Under the pieces are notes generated by a model. The model was not told where the DNA came from and ran no database searches. It saw only the letters and a list, made by a program, of their open reading frames with translations. Below, piece by piece: positions 8,173 to 16,347 of a DNA stretch of 64,000 bases; the first letter of the stretch is position 1, and each line of letters opens with the position of its first letter. This DNA is from Draconibacterium halophilum. Its GTDB lineage: Bacteria > Bacteroidota > Bacteroidia > Bacteroidales > Prolixibacteraceae. Position numbers and translations under genes: made by a program. The stretch is from assembly GCF_010448835.1 (NCBI RefSeq), contig NZ_CP048409.1, forward strand, positions 1,178,001 through 1,242,000, written 5' to 3'.

Positions 8173-8871
8173 TTACATCATTTTCAGGAATTTAATTTCT
8201 TTCTCGGTGAGAATACGCCATTTCCCACGTGGCAGGTTCTTCTTTGTAAGACCGGCAAAAAGTACACGGTCCAGTTTTTTTACCCGGTAACCAAAGTGCT
8301 CGAAAATACGACGAACAATGCGGTTTTTTCCTGAATGAATTTCAATGCCTACCTCGGTTTTGTCTTCCGATGTGTAACTAATGGCATCGGCCGCAATTGG
8401 GCCATCTTCCAGCTCAATTCCTTCGGCAATCATATCCATATGTCCGCGTTCAACCGGCTTGTCGAGCGTGGCCTGATACACTTTCTTTTTGTTGTGTTTC
8501 GGGTGTGTCAGTTTTTTCGATAGGTCGCCGTCGTTGGTAAACAGCAACAATCCGGTGGTATTCCTATCGAGTCTTCCAACAGGGTAAACACGCTCATCAC
8601 AAGCATCTTTTATCAGGTCCATTACAATTTTATCTGCATGAGGATCGTCGGTAGTGGTAACGTAATCTTTTGGTTTGTTTAGCAAAATGTAAACTTTGCG
8701 CTCGGCTTCCAGTTTCCTCCCATCGAAACGAACTTCGTCGCCCGGCAGTACGCGTGTTCCCATTTCGGTGATAATTTTACCGTTAATGGTTACGGCTCCG
8801 GCAGCAATAAAAGTATCGGCTTCGCGTCGCGAGCAAACACCTGCATTGGCGATAAAGCGGTTTAAGCGCAT
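8173..8871 (-). CDS. rluB: 23S rRNA pseudouridine synthase B family (RsuA/RluB)
   Basis: A 232-residue pseudouridine synthase. An N-terminal S4 RNA-binding domain (MRLNRFIANAGVCSRREAD, residues 1-60) is followed by the catalytic domain with VYPVGRLDRNTTGLLLFTND, where the Asp of GRLD is the nucleophile, and KNRIVRRIFEHFGYRVKKL near the C-terminus. RluB modifies helix 80-93 regions of 23S rRNA; RsuA-type 16S activity cannot be excluded. The reading frame stays open upstream of the ATG (…KTLSAEG before MRLN), and a basic extension lies just upstream in another frame (8892-9104). The true protein is therefore probably longer and frameshifted here. Confidence 0.9.
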   Translation of the reverse strand: MRLNRFIANAGVCSRREADTFIAAGAVTINGKIITEMGTRVLPGDEVRFDGRKLEAERKVYILLNKPKDYVTTTDDPHADKIVMDLIKDACDERVYPVGRLDRNTTGLLLFTNDGDLSKKLTHPKHNKKKVYQATLDKPVERGHMDMIAEGIELEDGPIAADAISYTSEDKTEVGIEIHSGKNRIVRRIFEHFGYRVKKLDRVLFAGLTKKNLPRGKWRILTEKEIKFLKMM

Positions 8872-8891
8872 TCCTTCGGCCGAAAGTGTTT

Positions 8892-9104
8892 TTAGTTTTG
8901 GGCTGGATTCTGCCGACTCTTTTTCTTGTTGGTCGGTTTGCCAAATTTTTTCCGTGGTTTGAATTCTTTTTTAGGCTCCGATTTTTCTACCAGTCGTGAT
9001 TTGCCAACTCGTTTGCCCGAAGGTGTTTTACCCGACCGTTTAGAAGTATTGCCGGATGATTTTCCTTGTGAACTGCCCCGGCTGCTGTTGTTATTCTTGC
9101 GCAT
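8892..9104 (-). pseudogene. Detached basic N-terminal extension of RluB
   Basis: A 70-residue frame rich in Lys, Arg, Ser and Gly (MRKNNNSSRGSSQGKSSGNT…) that ends 21 bases before the rluB ATG. Bacteroidota RluB-like proteins commonly carry such a disordered basic leader fused to the S4 domain. Adding one C to the CCC run (minus strand, 8900-8902) joins this frame to …KLKTLSAEGMRLNRF and gives a single protein of about 310 residues. A separate small protein is possible but less likely. Confidence 0.6.
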
Positions 9105-9203
9105 TGCTAAATTATTTTGTGCAAAGATCGCTAATTTTTTCGATCTGGGATTTTATTTCAACGAATTCACTTAAATTCGGAGTTGAAACATAAAAATTGA
9201 GTA

Positions 9204-9974
9204 ATGAATTCGCATGAAATTGATTTTAAGATCATCGGGCACGATGTTCAGTTGGTTGAAGTTGAGTTAGATCCGGAAGAAATTGTGATTGCCGAAGCCG
9301 GTGCTATGTTGTATATGGAAGATGGTATTGAATTTCAGGCTCGCATGGGAGATGGTTCAAATCCGCGAGCTGGTTTTTTCGATAAATTATTATCGGCTGG
9401 ATCGCGCCTTATAACAGGAGAATCGTTGTTTCTAACACATTTCTCCAACCGGGGATGGGGGAAAAAGATCGTGGCATTTTCAGCTCCTTATCCGGGGACG
9501 ATAATCCCCTTGAATTTACCTGATTATGGTGGACGGATCATCGTTCAGAAAGATGCTTTTTTGTGCGCCGCATATGGTACAAAAATATCGATAACATTTA
9601 ACAGAAAGCTCGGATCCGGCTTTTTTGGCGGCGAAGGGTTTATTCTTCAACAGCTGGATGGAGATGGAAAGGCCTTTATCCACGCGGGAGGAACAGTGAT
9701 TGAAAAGCAGCTGAATAACGAAACCTTGCGGGTAGATACCGGTTGTATTGTAGGTTTTGAAACGTCAATAGATTATAGTGTTGAACAGGCGGGTGGTTTG
9801 CGCTCGATGGTTTTTGGCGGTGAGGGAATCTTTTTAGCCACCTTGCGTGGAACCGGGAAAGTATGGCTGCAAAGTATGCCAATCAGAAAATTAATTGCAG
9901 AATTGTCGCCGGGCGGTGGTAACACGCGCAAAGAAGCTCGTGGTGGACTGTTGGATAATTTACTGGAAGGATAG
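9204..9974 (+). CDS. AIM24 / TIGR00266 family protein
   Basis: A 256-residue soluble protein of the TIGR00266 (AIM24) family: mostly beta-strand, with the family words VIAEAGAMLYMEDGIEFQAR (about residues 29-48), GESLFLTHFSN, GFFGGEGFILQQLDGDGKAF, ALGV-like VDTGCIVGFE and the closing GGEGIFLATLRGTGKVWLQS. Members form trimers of double-psi-like beta sandwiches; the biochemical role is not established. The gene stands alone between divergent rluB and convergent dgt. A Gly-rich tail (SPGGGNTRKEARGG) follows the domain. Confidence 0.85.
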   Translation: MNSHEIDFKIIGHDVQLVEVELDPEEIVIAEAGAMLYMEDGIEFQARMGDGSNPRAGFFDKLLSAGSRLITGESLFLTHFSNRGWGKKIVAFSAPYPGTIIPLNLPDYGGRIIVQKDAFLCAAYGTKISITFNRKLGSGFFGGEGFILQQLDGDGKAFIHAGGTVIEKQLNNETLRVDTGCIVGFETSIDYSVEQAGGLRSMVFGGEGIFLATLRGTGKVWLQSMPIRKLIAELSPGGGNTRKEARGGLLDNLLEG

Positions 9975-9999
9975 ATCAAGTCCGCAGTATTCAGTTTAA

Positions 10000-10044
10000 A
10001 GTCTCAGTTTTCAGTTAAAGATCAGGCAACTGTTTACTGAGACT
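10000..10044. terminator. Hairpin between convergent AIM24-like and dgt genes
   Basis: agtctcag (10000-10007) pairs with ctgagact (10037-10044), and the words tcagttttcagt/actgaaaact recur around it. It sits between two converging genes and could act as a weak bidirectional terminator, although T-runs are short. Confidence 0.4.
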
Positions 10045-10053
10045 GAAAACTTC

Positions 10054-11376
10054 CTATACGACACCAGGCAAACTTATTCCTTTAAGTTTTCGGTACAGAT
10101 CGAGTGCAAAAATATCGGTCATTCCCGAAACAAAATCAACTACCGATTGAATTTTCAGGTACACCGAATCGTCCGCGGGTTTATATTGTGCGGGCAGCAG
10201 CGACAATATCTTTTGGCTATATCGATCTTTTTTATCGCTATTCATTATGGCATAAACAAACTCTTCCAAAAGGGTACCGATAATTTTGTAACCTGCAATT
10301 TCAATTTCAACAACCGAGCGGTGTGCATAAATTTCGCTAAATGAAATGCGCTGAACCTCTTTCATCGCTATGGCCTGCTTTTCCGGAAGCTCATCGATTA
10401 GACTACCTGAAAAGGTGCCGTCCATAATCGTTTTGTAATTGGATTTAAAAATATCAATACAGCGGTAAATCAATTCGCCGATAACATTGGCGCGCAGGTA
10501 GCTTATTTGTTCGTTTACATCGCTTACCTGGGTAAAGGTTTTCTCGAAACGTTCAATGCGTTCTTCTGCAAAGAAATTCTGAAATAGTATACGAATTCTG
10601 TCGTAGCTTAAAATACCCAGTTTAAATGCATCTTCCAAATCCATAATCTGGTAGCAAATATCGTCTGCAGCTTCTACCAAATAAACCAGCGGGTGCCGCG
10701 CAAAACTTTGGTCTCCGCGTTGAGCAATTCCCAGTTCATTAGCAATGCGGTTGTAACTTTCTTTGTCCGACTGGAAAAAGCCAAACTTTGGTTTAGTAGC
10801 TTTTACCGACTCGAACGGATATTTTACAATGCTGGCCAGCGTTGCATACGTTAATGCAAAACCACCTTCGCGTTTGCCGTTAAACTGGTGGGTAAGTGTG
10901 CGAAAAGCGTTGGCATTTCCATCAAAACAGGTGAAATCTTTCCATTCGCCTTCTGAAAGTTGGTCTCTGAATTTTTGTCCGCTTGCTTTATTAAAATAGT
11001 TCGAAATGGCTGCTTCGCCTGAATGCCCAAATGGTGGATTTCCCAAATCGTGCGCCAGACAAGCAGTTGAAACAATCGTTCCAATTTCGTGAATCAGCGG
11101 ATTATCCTGATGAATTTCCAGGAGATACTCCGACAATAAATTCCCCAGCGAACGGCCAACACTAGCCACCTCCAGGCTGTGGGTGAGGCGGTTGTGCACA
11201 AAAATATGTTCGGGCAGCGGAAAAACCTGTGTTTTATTCTGCATCCGGCGAAATGGCGACGAGAAAATAATCCGGTCGTAATCGCGCTGAAACTGCGTGC
11301 GGTCTTCGTTTGTTACCGGGCCTAAAGTGCCTTTACTGCCTAGTCGTTTTGGCGAAAGAAGTGTGTTCCATTCCAT
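10054..11376 (-). CDS. dgt: dGTP triphosphohydrolase (dGTPase-like HD protein)
   Basis: A 440-residue HD-superfamily enzyme hydrolysing dGTP (or other dNTPs) to deoxynucleoside and triphosphate. N-terminal DYDRIIFSSPFRRMQNKTQV and VHNRLTHSLEVASVGRSLG provide the first metal His, followed by the HD signature CLAHDLGNPPFGHSGEAAI (about residues 111-129). YLVEAADDICYQIMDLEDAF supplies the later Asp. Length fits the short type of dGTPase. It is 48 bases downstream of the trkH stop, so the two may share a transcript. Such enzymes can also limit phage replication by dNTP depletion, but nothing nearby suggests that here. Confidence 0.93.
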   Translation of the reverse strand: MEWNTLLSPKRLGSKGTLGPVTNEDRTQFQRDYDRIIFSSPFRRMQNKTQVFPLPEHIFVHNRLTHSLEVASVGRSLGNLLSEYLLEIHQDNPLIHEIGTIVSTACLAHDLGNPPFGHSGEAAISNYFNKASGQKFRDQLSEGEWKDFTCFDGNANAFRTLTHQFNGKREGGFALTYATLASIVKYPFESVKATKPKFGFFQSDKESYNRIANELGIAQRGDQSFARHPLVYLVEAADDICYQIMDLEDAFKLGILSYDRIRILFQNFFAEERIERFEKTFTQVSDVNEQISYLRANVIGELIYRCIDIFKSNYKTIMDGTFSGSLIDELPEKQAIAMKEVQRISFSEIYAHRSVVEIEIAGYKIIGTLLEEFVYAIMNSDKKDRYSQKILSLLPAQYKPADDSVYLKIQSVVDFVSGMTDIFALDLYRKLKGISLPGVV

Positions 11377-11424
11377 AGTCTCAAAAATTCTTGCACGAAT
11401 GTATAAGAAATTCTTGAACTCTCC

Positions 11425-12678
11425 TTAATCCAACCAGAACGACGGAGTGAAAAGTACCAGTACCGAATAGATTTCCAAACGGCCGATTACCATTAGCGCT
11501 GTTAAGAAATATTTGGCTCCGGCCGGTAAATGCAGGAAGTTGCTCACCGGACCAACACTTCCAAATCCCGGACCAATACCAGCCATGCTTGTTGCCACTG
11601 CACCAAACGAGGTTTTCAGGTCGTTGGTCCAAAGCATCATTATCATCGTCCCGACAATAAGTATGAGGTAATAAAAAACCACAAAAGTAAATACCCGATT
11701 GATAAGCTCGGGGCGCACCACATTTTTGTTATAGTGAACCACACGCACCACCGTGCTTGACGAAAAATACTCTTTGTAAAGGGTTCGTATTCGTTTAAAA
11801 ACAACGAGATGGCGGATTACTTTTACACCGCCGCCGGTTGATCCGGAGGATGCCCCGATCAACATTAGCATAGCAATAATTCCTATCGATTGTAAAGGCC
11901 ATTGTAAATAATCGGAAGTGGCAAAACCGGTTGCAGTTAAAATGGAAACCACCTGGAAAAATGCATGACGGAAGGCCGGCTCAAAACCCATTTCGTGGTG
12001 CTGAAAGAACAGCGAAAAGGTGATGATCGATCCGGCGGCCAAAATTATTTTTAAATACAACCGGAGTTCCTCATTTTTAAAAGCGGTTTTAAAATCGCCA
12101 CGCAACCAAAAAACATGCACAATAAAATTGATCCCTGAAAGCAGCATAAAAAAGGTAACCGTGTATTGTATAAACGGCGAGAAACCGGCCAGACTATCGT
12201 TTTTTGTAGAGAATCCGCCGGTGGCTATGGTAGCAAACGAGTGACAAATGGCATCGAACAACGACATGCCGCCAATCCACAAAATAATAGTTTCGGCAAA
12301 GGTTAGCCCCATGTAAATTAACCATAATTGTCGGGCCACTTTGCGTATTCGTGTCGATACCTTTTCGGTGGCTACGCTCGATACCTCGGAGTAAAACAGG
12401 TAAATTCCATTGATTTTCAGAAAGGGCATAATAGCCACTACCAGAACAATAATTCCCATTCCTCCAATCCAATGGGTTTCGGCACGCCAGAATAACACGC
12501 TTTTTGGCAGCGCTTCAATGTCGGCCAAAATAGATGATCCGGTTGTGGTAAATCCGGAGATGGATTCGAAAAATGCATTGGTAAAGTTGGGAATACTACC
12601 GGTTAGTAAATAGGGAAGTGTGCCCACCAAAGCCATTACAACCCAGGCCAGCGTAACAATGATAAAACTTTCGCGCAA
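11425..12678 (-). CDS. trkH: TrkH-family potassium uptake protein (main part)
   Basis: A 417-residue polytopic membrane protein forming the ion pore of a Trk/Ktr potassium system. All four selectivity-filter segments are visible: SISGFTTTGSSIL, SFATIATGGFSTKNDS, SILTATGFATSDY and SMAGIGPGFGSVG. The usual TrkH is about 480-490 residues, so this frame lacks the first membrane helices. They are found just upstream in another frame (12717-12890). Inserting one G in the GGGG run at 12726-12729 (minus-strand sense) reconstructs a 488-residue protein. No trkA regulator is seen next to it in the window. Confidence 0.9.
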   Translation of the reverse strand: MRESFIIVTLAWVVMALVGTLPYLLTGSIPNFTNAFFESISGFTTTGSSILADIEALPKSVLFWRAETHWIGGMGIIVLVVAIMPFLKINGIYLFYSEVSSVATEKVSTRIRKVARQLWLIYMGLTFAETIILWIGGMSLFDAICHSFATIATGGFSTKNDSLAGFSPFIQYTVTFFMLLSGINFIVHVFWLRGDFKTAFKNEELRLYLKIILAAGSIITFSLFFQHHEMGFEPAFRHAFFQVVSILTATGFATSDYLQWPLQSIGIIAMLMLIGASSGSTGGGVKVIRHLVVFKRIRTLYKEYFSSSTVVRVVHYNKNVVRPELINRVFTFVVFYYLILIVGTMIMMLWTNDLKTSFGAVATSMAGIGPGFGSVGPVSNFLHLPAGAKYFLTALMVIGRLEIYSVLVLFTPSFWLD

Positions 12679-12716
12679 CGAAGGTTCTACCTGCCGTTGT
12701 TTTTTTGTGAGCAGGT

Positions 12717-12890
12717 TTATAACAACCCCAAAATAAAGGTAATCAGAAAAGTGTGCGAAAGATCAGTGAATACGCTCTCTTTGTATATAAATGAAACAAT
12801 AAGCGCAAAGAACATAAATAGGCTTTCGAACGTAATTACAATCGAAATGATATGTAAAATTAAAGCGGTGTTTATTTTAAGTTGCTTCAT
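12717..12890 (-). pseudogene. Frameshifted N-terminal part of TrkH
   Basis: This frame encodes 57 residues beginning MKQLKINTALILHIISIVIT, two hydrophobic helices typical of the TrkH N-terminus, and stops at TAA (12717-12719). The main trkH frame is open across the same place and reads …INLLTKKQRQVEPSLRESF into the rest of the protein. A single missing G in a four-G run explains the break. It is probably a sequencing or assembly indel. Confidence 0.8.
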
Positions 12891-13063
12891 TTATTCCTAA
12901 AAGTTGTTAAAACTAATGGCAGGTAATCCTTGCTTTGTCGCACAGCATTTTTAGAGTTTTCTATTCTCAATGCTTTTAAATCTGAAATTGATAGATGGGT
13001 AGTTGCTGTATAAAATTACTAAATGGAATAGTTTTTATACAAAAGTGCTAACGACTTCGTTTT

Positions 13064-13429
13064 TCAGAAAATCTCAGAAAAACAGCAATTGTGGGGGAAT
13101 AAATCTGGTGGTGGCAGGTTGGTATAAAAGATTAAAATATTCTTAAAAACATGGCTTGTCTCACCCTTATTCGGACGGTTTATGTTTTTCGGGAGATTAC
13201 CTAAGGTTGTGGTTTTTATTGAAAAAGCCTGGATTTTGTTGTCCTGATCTTCGAGGTTTTCGAGAAACGATTCGAATAAACCAATTTCGGGCGACACAAT
13301 ACATTCAATTTCTGTTGCGTCAGTTTCCGAAGAGAATCCAATATCTTTTTTTGCAAAAGGACTGTCCTCGGTAATCTGTAGTATACCTGTCAGAAAATAA
13401 ATTAAAAGCAGCGTGAATAATGCTCTCAA
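13064..13429 (-). CDS. Small secreted hypothetical protein
   Basis: A 121-residue protein with a likely signal peptide (MRALFTLLLIYFLTGILQ) and a polar, acidic middle. I do not recognise a named family. The C-terminus with ILIFYTNLPPPDLFPHN recalls small Bacteroidota exported proteins of unknown function that end in a Pro-rich patch. It lies alone between trkH and the YgjP-like gene, with no clear terminator or promoter. It may be real, but coding evidence is only moderate. Confidence 0.5.
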   Translation of the reverse strand: MRALFTLLLIYFLTGILQITEDSPFAKKDIGFSSETDATEIECIVSPEIGLFESFLENLEDQDNKIQAFSIKTTTLGNLPKNINRPNKGETSHVFKNILIFYTNLPPPDLFPHNCCFSEIF

Positions 13430-13550
13430 ACCTTAGCTTTTAAAATTATACGACAAAGTTAGATTCTCTTTTGTAGTTGTGTGTTTATACTGTTAACCCC
13501 GACCCGAAATTTGAGGTTTATTTAACTCCGTGTTTGTATATAGCCGTAGT

Positions 13551-14249
13551 TTAAAGGGTGTAAGTAGAGTATTTTTTTATTTCGCGTGCTAGTTCTCGCG
13601 CCTTTCCATCCGTTATCTGGTTTAATCGTTCCCAGAATTTCGGGCCATGATTTTTAATTTCGGTATGCACTAATTCGTGCAGCAGAATATAGTCAATCAG
13701 TTTTACCGGCAGTTTCATCATTTGCAAATTCAGGCTGATATTGTTTTTTGATGAACAGCTTCCCCAGTTTCGGCGGTTATTCCTTATGGTTACTTTGTTG
13801 TAGTTAAAACCGTACTTTTTGGCCAGATCAGAAATGCGAACAGGAAGTAGTCGTTTAGCTTCGTAACGATAAATAGTGGTTAAAATATTTTCGATAAAGG
13901 CTATCGATTCTTCATCTTCAAAGTCCGGGACAGAGATCGTAATGGTGTTACCTTTTCTTTTCGTTTCTTTTTTTTCGCCCTGAACAATTTGAATTTTATG
14001 CAATTTTGTTTCAATCTCAGTGTCTGGTTTTAAGGTGGTTAAGCGGGCCTGCATTTTGCTCTGTTGCTTTAAAACCCATTGCTCATTTTTTGTGACAAAA
14101 GCCAGTGCTTCCTTTGGTGTTACAAAAAAAGGAAAAGAAACCAGCACAGATTTGTCGGGTTTTACGCTAAGTTTAATATTTTTAGATCGTTGGTTTTGAG
14201 AAAAAGTAACCTTGCCGATATGTTTTAATTGAACTACTTGGCTTGCCAT
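13551..14249 (-). CDS. YgjP-like M48-family metallopeptidase (DUF45/WLM)
   Basis: A 232-residue protein of the YgjP/DUF45 zinc metalloprotease-like family. The active-site motif HELVHTEIKNHGPKFWERL (about residues 189-207) has HExxH plus a third His. The family signature RNNRRNWGSCSSKNNISLNL precedes it. The N-terminal half is a beta-rich domain with PDKSVLVSFPFFVTPKEAL. Members are usually predicted cytoplasmic and often sit near restriction systems or stand alone; the cellular substrate is unknown. It is divergent from 14287 with 37 bases between starts. Confidence 0.88.
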   Translation of the reverse strand: MASQVVQLKHIGKVTFSQNQRSKNIKLSVKPDKSVLVSFPFFVTPKEALAFVTKNEQWVLKQQSKMQARLTTLKPDTEIETKLHKIQIVQGEKKETKRKGNTITISVPDFEDEESIAFIENILTTIYRYEAKRLLPVRISDLAKKYGFNYNKVTIRNNRRNWGSCSSKNNISLNLQMMKLPVKLIDYILLHELVHTEIKNHGPKFWERLNQITDGKARELAREIKKYSTYTL

Positions 14250-14286
14250 ACGTTATTGTTAAAAATAAAAATCAAAGATATCAATC

Positions 14287-14988
14287 ATGGGAAATAAAAA
14301 AATGGAGGTATTCGTAAACCTCACCAAAAAAGATATGGTTGTTACGGTTGAGGAAAAAATTCTTCCCGGAAGCCTGGTGTTCGAATCATTAAATCCGTTT
14401 CCCGGCTATTATCATAATTTGCCAACTGATCCCGGGTCATTGTACATTTATCTGGTGTTGGAGAAACAATATCCGCTTGAAGAGGTTTTGAGGGCAACAC
14501 AAGCCATCGAAAAAAAATACGATTGGAATTTTGACGCCGGAAAAGCTTATATGCTAATCGGTTCAACCTTTCTTAATGCTATCCGAATTAAACATCTGCC
14601 TTCGCTTGATTTATTAGTGAAAATACAAGAAGCGTATATCGCTCAAGGTATTCATTTCCTGATGAAAAAGAAATTGAAAGGAAAGCTTGAAGCTAACGTT
14701 AAGATTGTAAAATTCCTTGAGTTGGAGAAACTTGCCGAAGGTATTTATCTGAATGTTCAGGATCCTACCTTTGCTTATGTTGAAGTACCAAAATATTTAG
14801 ATTCGGAAGAATTTACAAAAGTATCGATGGATGTGAAATACAACTGGGAAGGACATGAATTTGATGCTGCCAGTGCTTCATTCTATATTGATGGACTGTT
14901 GTATGAGGCAGTGCGTGTTTTTTCGGATAAAATGGACATTAAATATCTCAGCGACATAAAAAAATTATATTCTGAGAAGATCGATTAA
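14287..14988 (+). CDS. Conserved-looking hypothetical protein, soluble
   Basis: A 233-residue protein that I do not assign to a family. It has no signal peptide or membrane segment. Two halves are visible: a helical middle (LYIYLVLEKQYPLEEVLRAT to KIQEAYIAQGIHFLMKKKLK) and a beta-rich C-terminal part with aromatic residues (VKYNWEGHEFDAASASFYID). The gene is monocistronic and ends at a strong terminator 21 bases after its stop. Normal codon use and the terminator support a real gene; function is unknown. Confidence 0.7.
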   Translation: MGNKKMEVFVNLTKKDMVVTVEEKILPGSLVFESLNPFPGYYHNLPTDPGSLYIYLVLEKQYPLEEVLRATQAIEKKYDWNFDAGKAYMLIGSTFLNAIRIKHLPSLDLLVKIQEAYIAQGIHFLMKKKLKGKLEANVKIVKFLELEKLAEGIYLNVQDPTFAYVEVPKYLDSEEFTKVSMDVKYNWEGHEFDAASASFYIDGLLYEAVRVFSDKMDIKYLSDIKKLYSEKID

Positions 14989-15009
14989 TAAAATGTTTCA
15001 ATTGATAGA

Positions 15010-15039
15010 AAAGGCAGCAGTTTTTTGCTGCCTTTTTTT
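15010..15039 (+). terminator. Rho-independent terminator
   Basis: aaaggcagca (15010-15019) pairs with tgctgccttt (15026-15035) around a six-base loop and runs straight into a seven-T tract. This is the clearest terminator of the left half. Confidence 0.9.
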
Positions 15040-15089
15040 GTGCCTGCGTTTCAACTATATGTCAACCTACTTTTTTTAGTACATTTGGT

Positions 15090-15097
15090 TAACTTTG
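15090..15097 (+). promoter_or_regulatory. -7 box upstream of the HlyD-like adaptor gene
   Basis: TAACTTTG matches the Bacteroidota TAnnTTTG -7 consensus. It overlaps the alternative TTG start at 15095, which argues that translation starts at the ATG at 15116. Confidence 0.5.
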
Positions 15098-15115
15098 TAT
15101 AAAACTGGAATCATT

Positions 15116-16294
15116 ATGGATAACAGATCCCGATTATTTGTTTATAGCCTTCTGGCAATTTTGGCGAGCATGCTGTTTGCCTGTAAAGGAAATTCGGATA
15201 AATCAGCTATTAAAACCGAAGTTGTAAATCGTGGCCCGGTGGTGGCTTCGTTTAAATGCCCGGGAAGCGTTGGCGCGGGCAATGTTGTGTCGGTGCTAAA
15301 TCCTCTGCGAAACTCGGTGGTTGCTGTTTATAAAATGCCCGGCGAGCAGGTTAAAAAAGGGGAACTTATTATGCAGCTCGACAAAACACAAATTCAAGAT
15401 GAAATTTCCAGTCTGAATAACCAGTTATTGCAGAAGCAAAATGCCCTTGAAAAAAACCGGTTAAATGCACGAAGTATTCAGCTCGATCTTAATCAAAGTG
15501 AACAAGCGAAAAAGGCTCGTGTCGAGAATATGAAACATTCGCTTGAGCAGCAGGAAAAACTGCTGGAAGCCGGCGGAACATCGCAGGCAAGAGTAGACCA
15601 GATAAAACAAAACCTGGCTTTGGCAGAGAGCGATTTAAACAACCAGGCCGAAAAGAATTCAATACGTTTACAGCAGCTTGAGATGGATGAGCGCAACCTG
15701 GAACTACAAATTGCTTCGTTTAAAAAGAGCCTGAGTACACAAAGAGCTATTCTCCAAAAGACAGATGTTAAAGCACCGGTTTCAGGAATTCTGCTGGAGC
15801 TTGCCGGGAATGTGGGGGATTATGTTTCGCTCGATGGGGCGCTGGTAACAATTGCCGATGAAAATACTTCTAAAATTGTTGGAACCGCCGGTAAAAATAA
15901 GCTCGGTTTAATTCACGCCGGAGGAGAGGTGGAAGTGTTAGTGAACGGTGAAAAGTTTATGGGAACTATCGGTCAGGTTTACGACGATGAGAATTCGGAG
16001 TCGGTCTCGTTTGATGTTTTTATTGCCGAAAATGATCAGCAAAAACTGAATGACGTTGAAAATGTTGAGTTGCTGGTAAAAGCTAACGACAAGGAAAATG
16101 TGCTCCGAATTCGAAAATTGCCGGGAATGACATTATCGCAACATTTCGATGTTTTGCTTCAGAAAGATGATGAAGTTATTCGAACCGAAATTGTTTTGGG
16201 AACTATTGGTAAAGATTACTGTGAAATCATTTCAGGCGTGAATGAAGGCGATGTTATTTTGGTTAAAGATCCTTCTACCGCTCTGGTGCAATAA
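15116..16294 (+). CDS. HlyD/RND-type periplasmic adaptor lipoprotein
   Basis: About 392 residues from the ATG at 15116. A lipoprotein signal (LASMLFACKGN, lipobox Cys) is followed by a biotinyl-lipoyl-like half (VVAVYKMPGEQVKKGELIMQ), a long coiled-coil hairpin of about 130 residues (QIQDEISSLNNQLLQKQNAL onward), and the returning lipoyl half TDVKAPVSGILLELAGNVGD. A beta-barrel and membrane-proximal domain end the protein. This is the architecture of membrane fusion proteins that bridge an inner-membrane pump and an outer-membrane channel. No ABC, RND or TolC-like partner follows, so it is an orphan in this window; a downstream gene on the opposite strand ends the unit. Confidence 0.85.
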   Translation: MDNRSRLFVYSLLAILASMLFACKGNSDKSAIKTEVVNRGPVVASFKCPGSVGAGNVVSVLNPLRNSVVAVYKMPGEQVKKGELIMQLDKTQIQDEISSLNNQLLQKQNALEKNRLNARSIQLDLNQSEQAKKARVENMKHSLEQQEKLLEAGGTSQARVDQIKQNLALAESDLNNQAEKNSIRLQQLEMDERNLELQIASFKKSLSTQRAILQKTDVKAPVSGILLELAGNVGDYVSLDGALVTIADENTSKIVGTAGKNKLGLIHAGGEVEVLVNGEKFMGTIGQVYDDENSESVSFDVFIAENDQQKLNDVENVELLVKANDKENVLRIRKLPGMTLSQHFDVLLQKDDEVIRTEIVLGTIGKDYCEIISGVNEGDVILVKDPSTALVQ

Positions 16295-16347
16295 AATCTT
16301 TCCACTTTTTATAGTTAATTACCTCGCAGAAAAAGCGATATAAGGTC

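Noticed and set aside
8880..8910. Programmed -1 frameshift between the RluB extension and the S4 domain
   Set aside because: The run CCCAAAAC is not a canonical slippery heptamer, and the same one-base loss pattern occurs in other genes.
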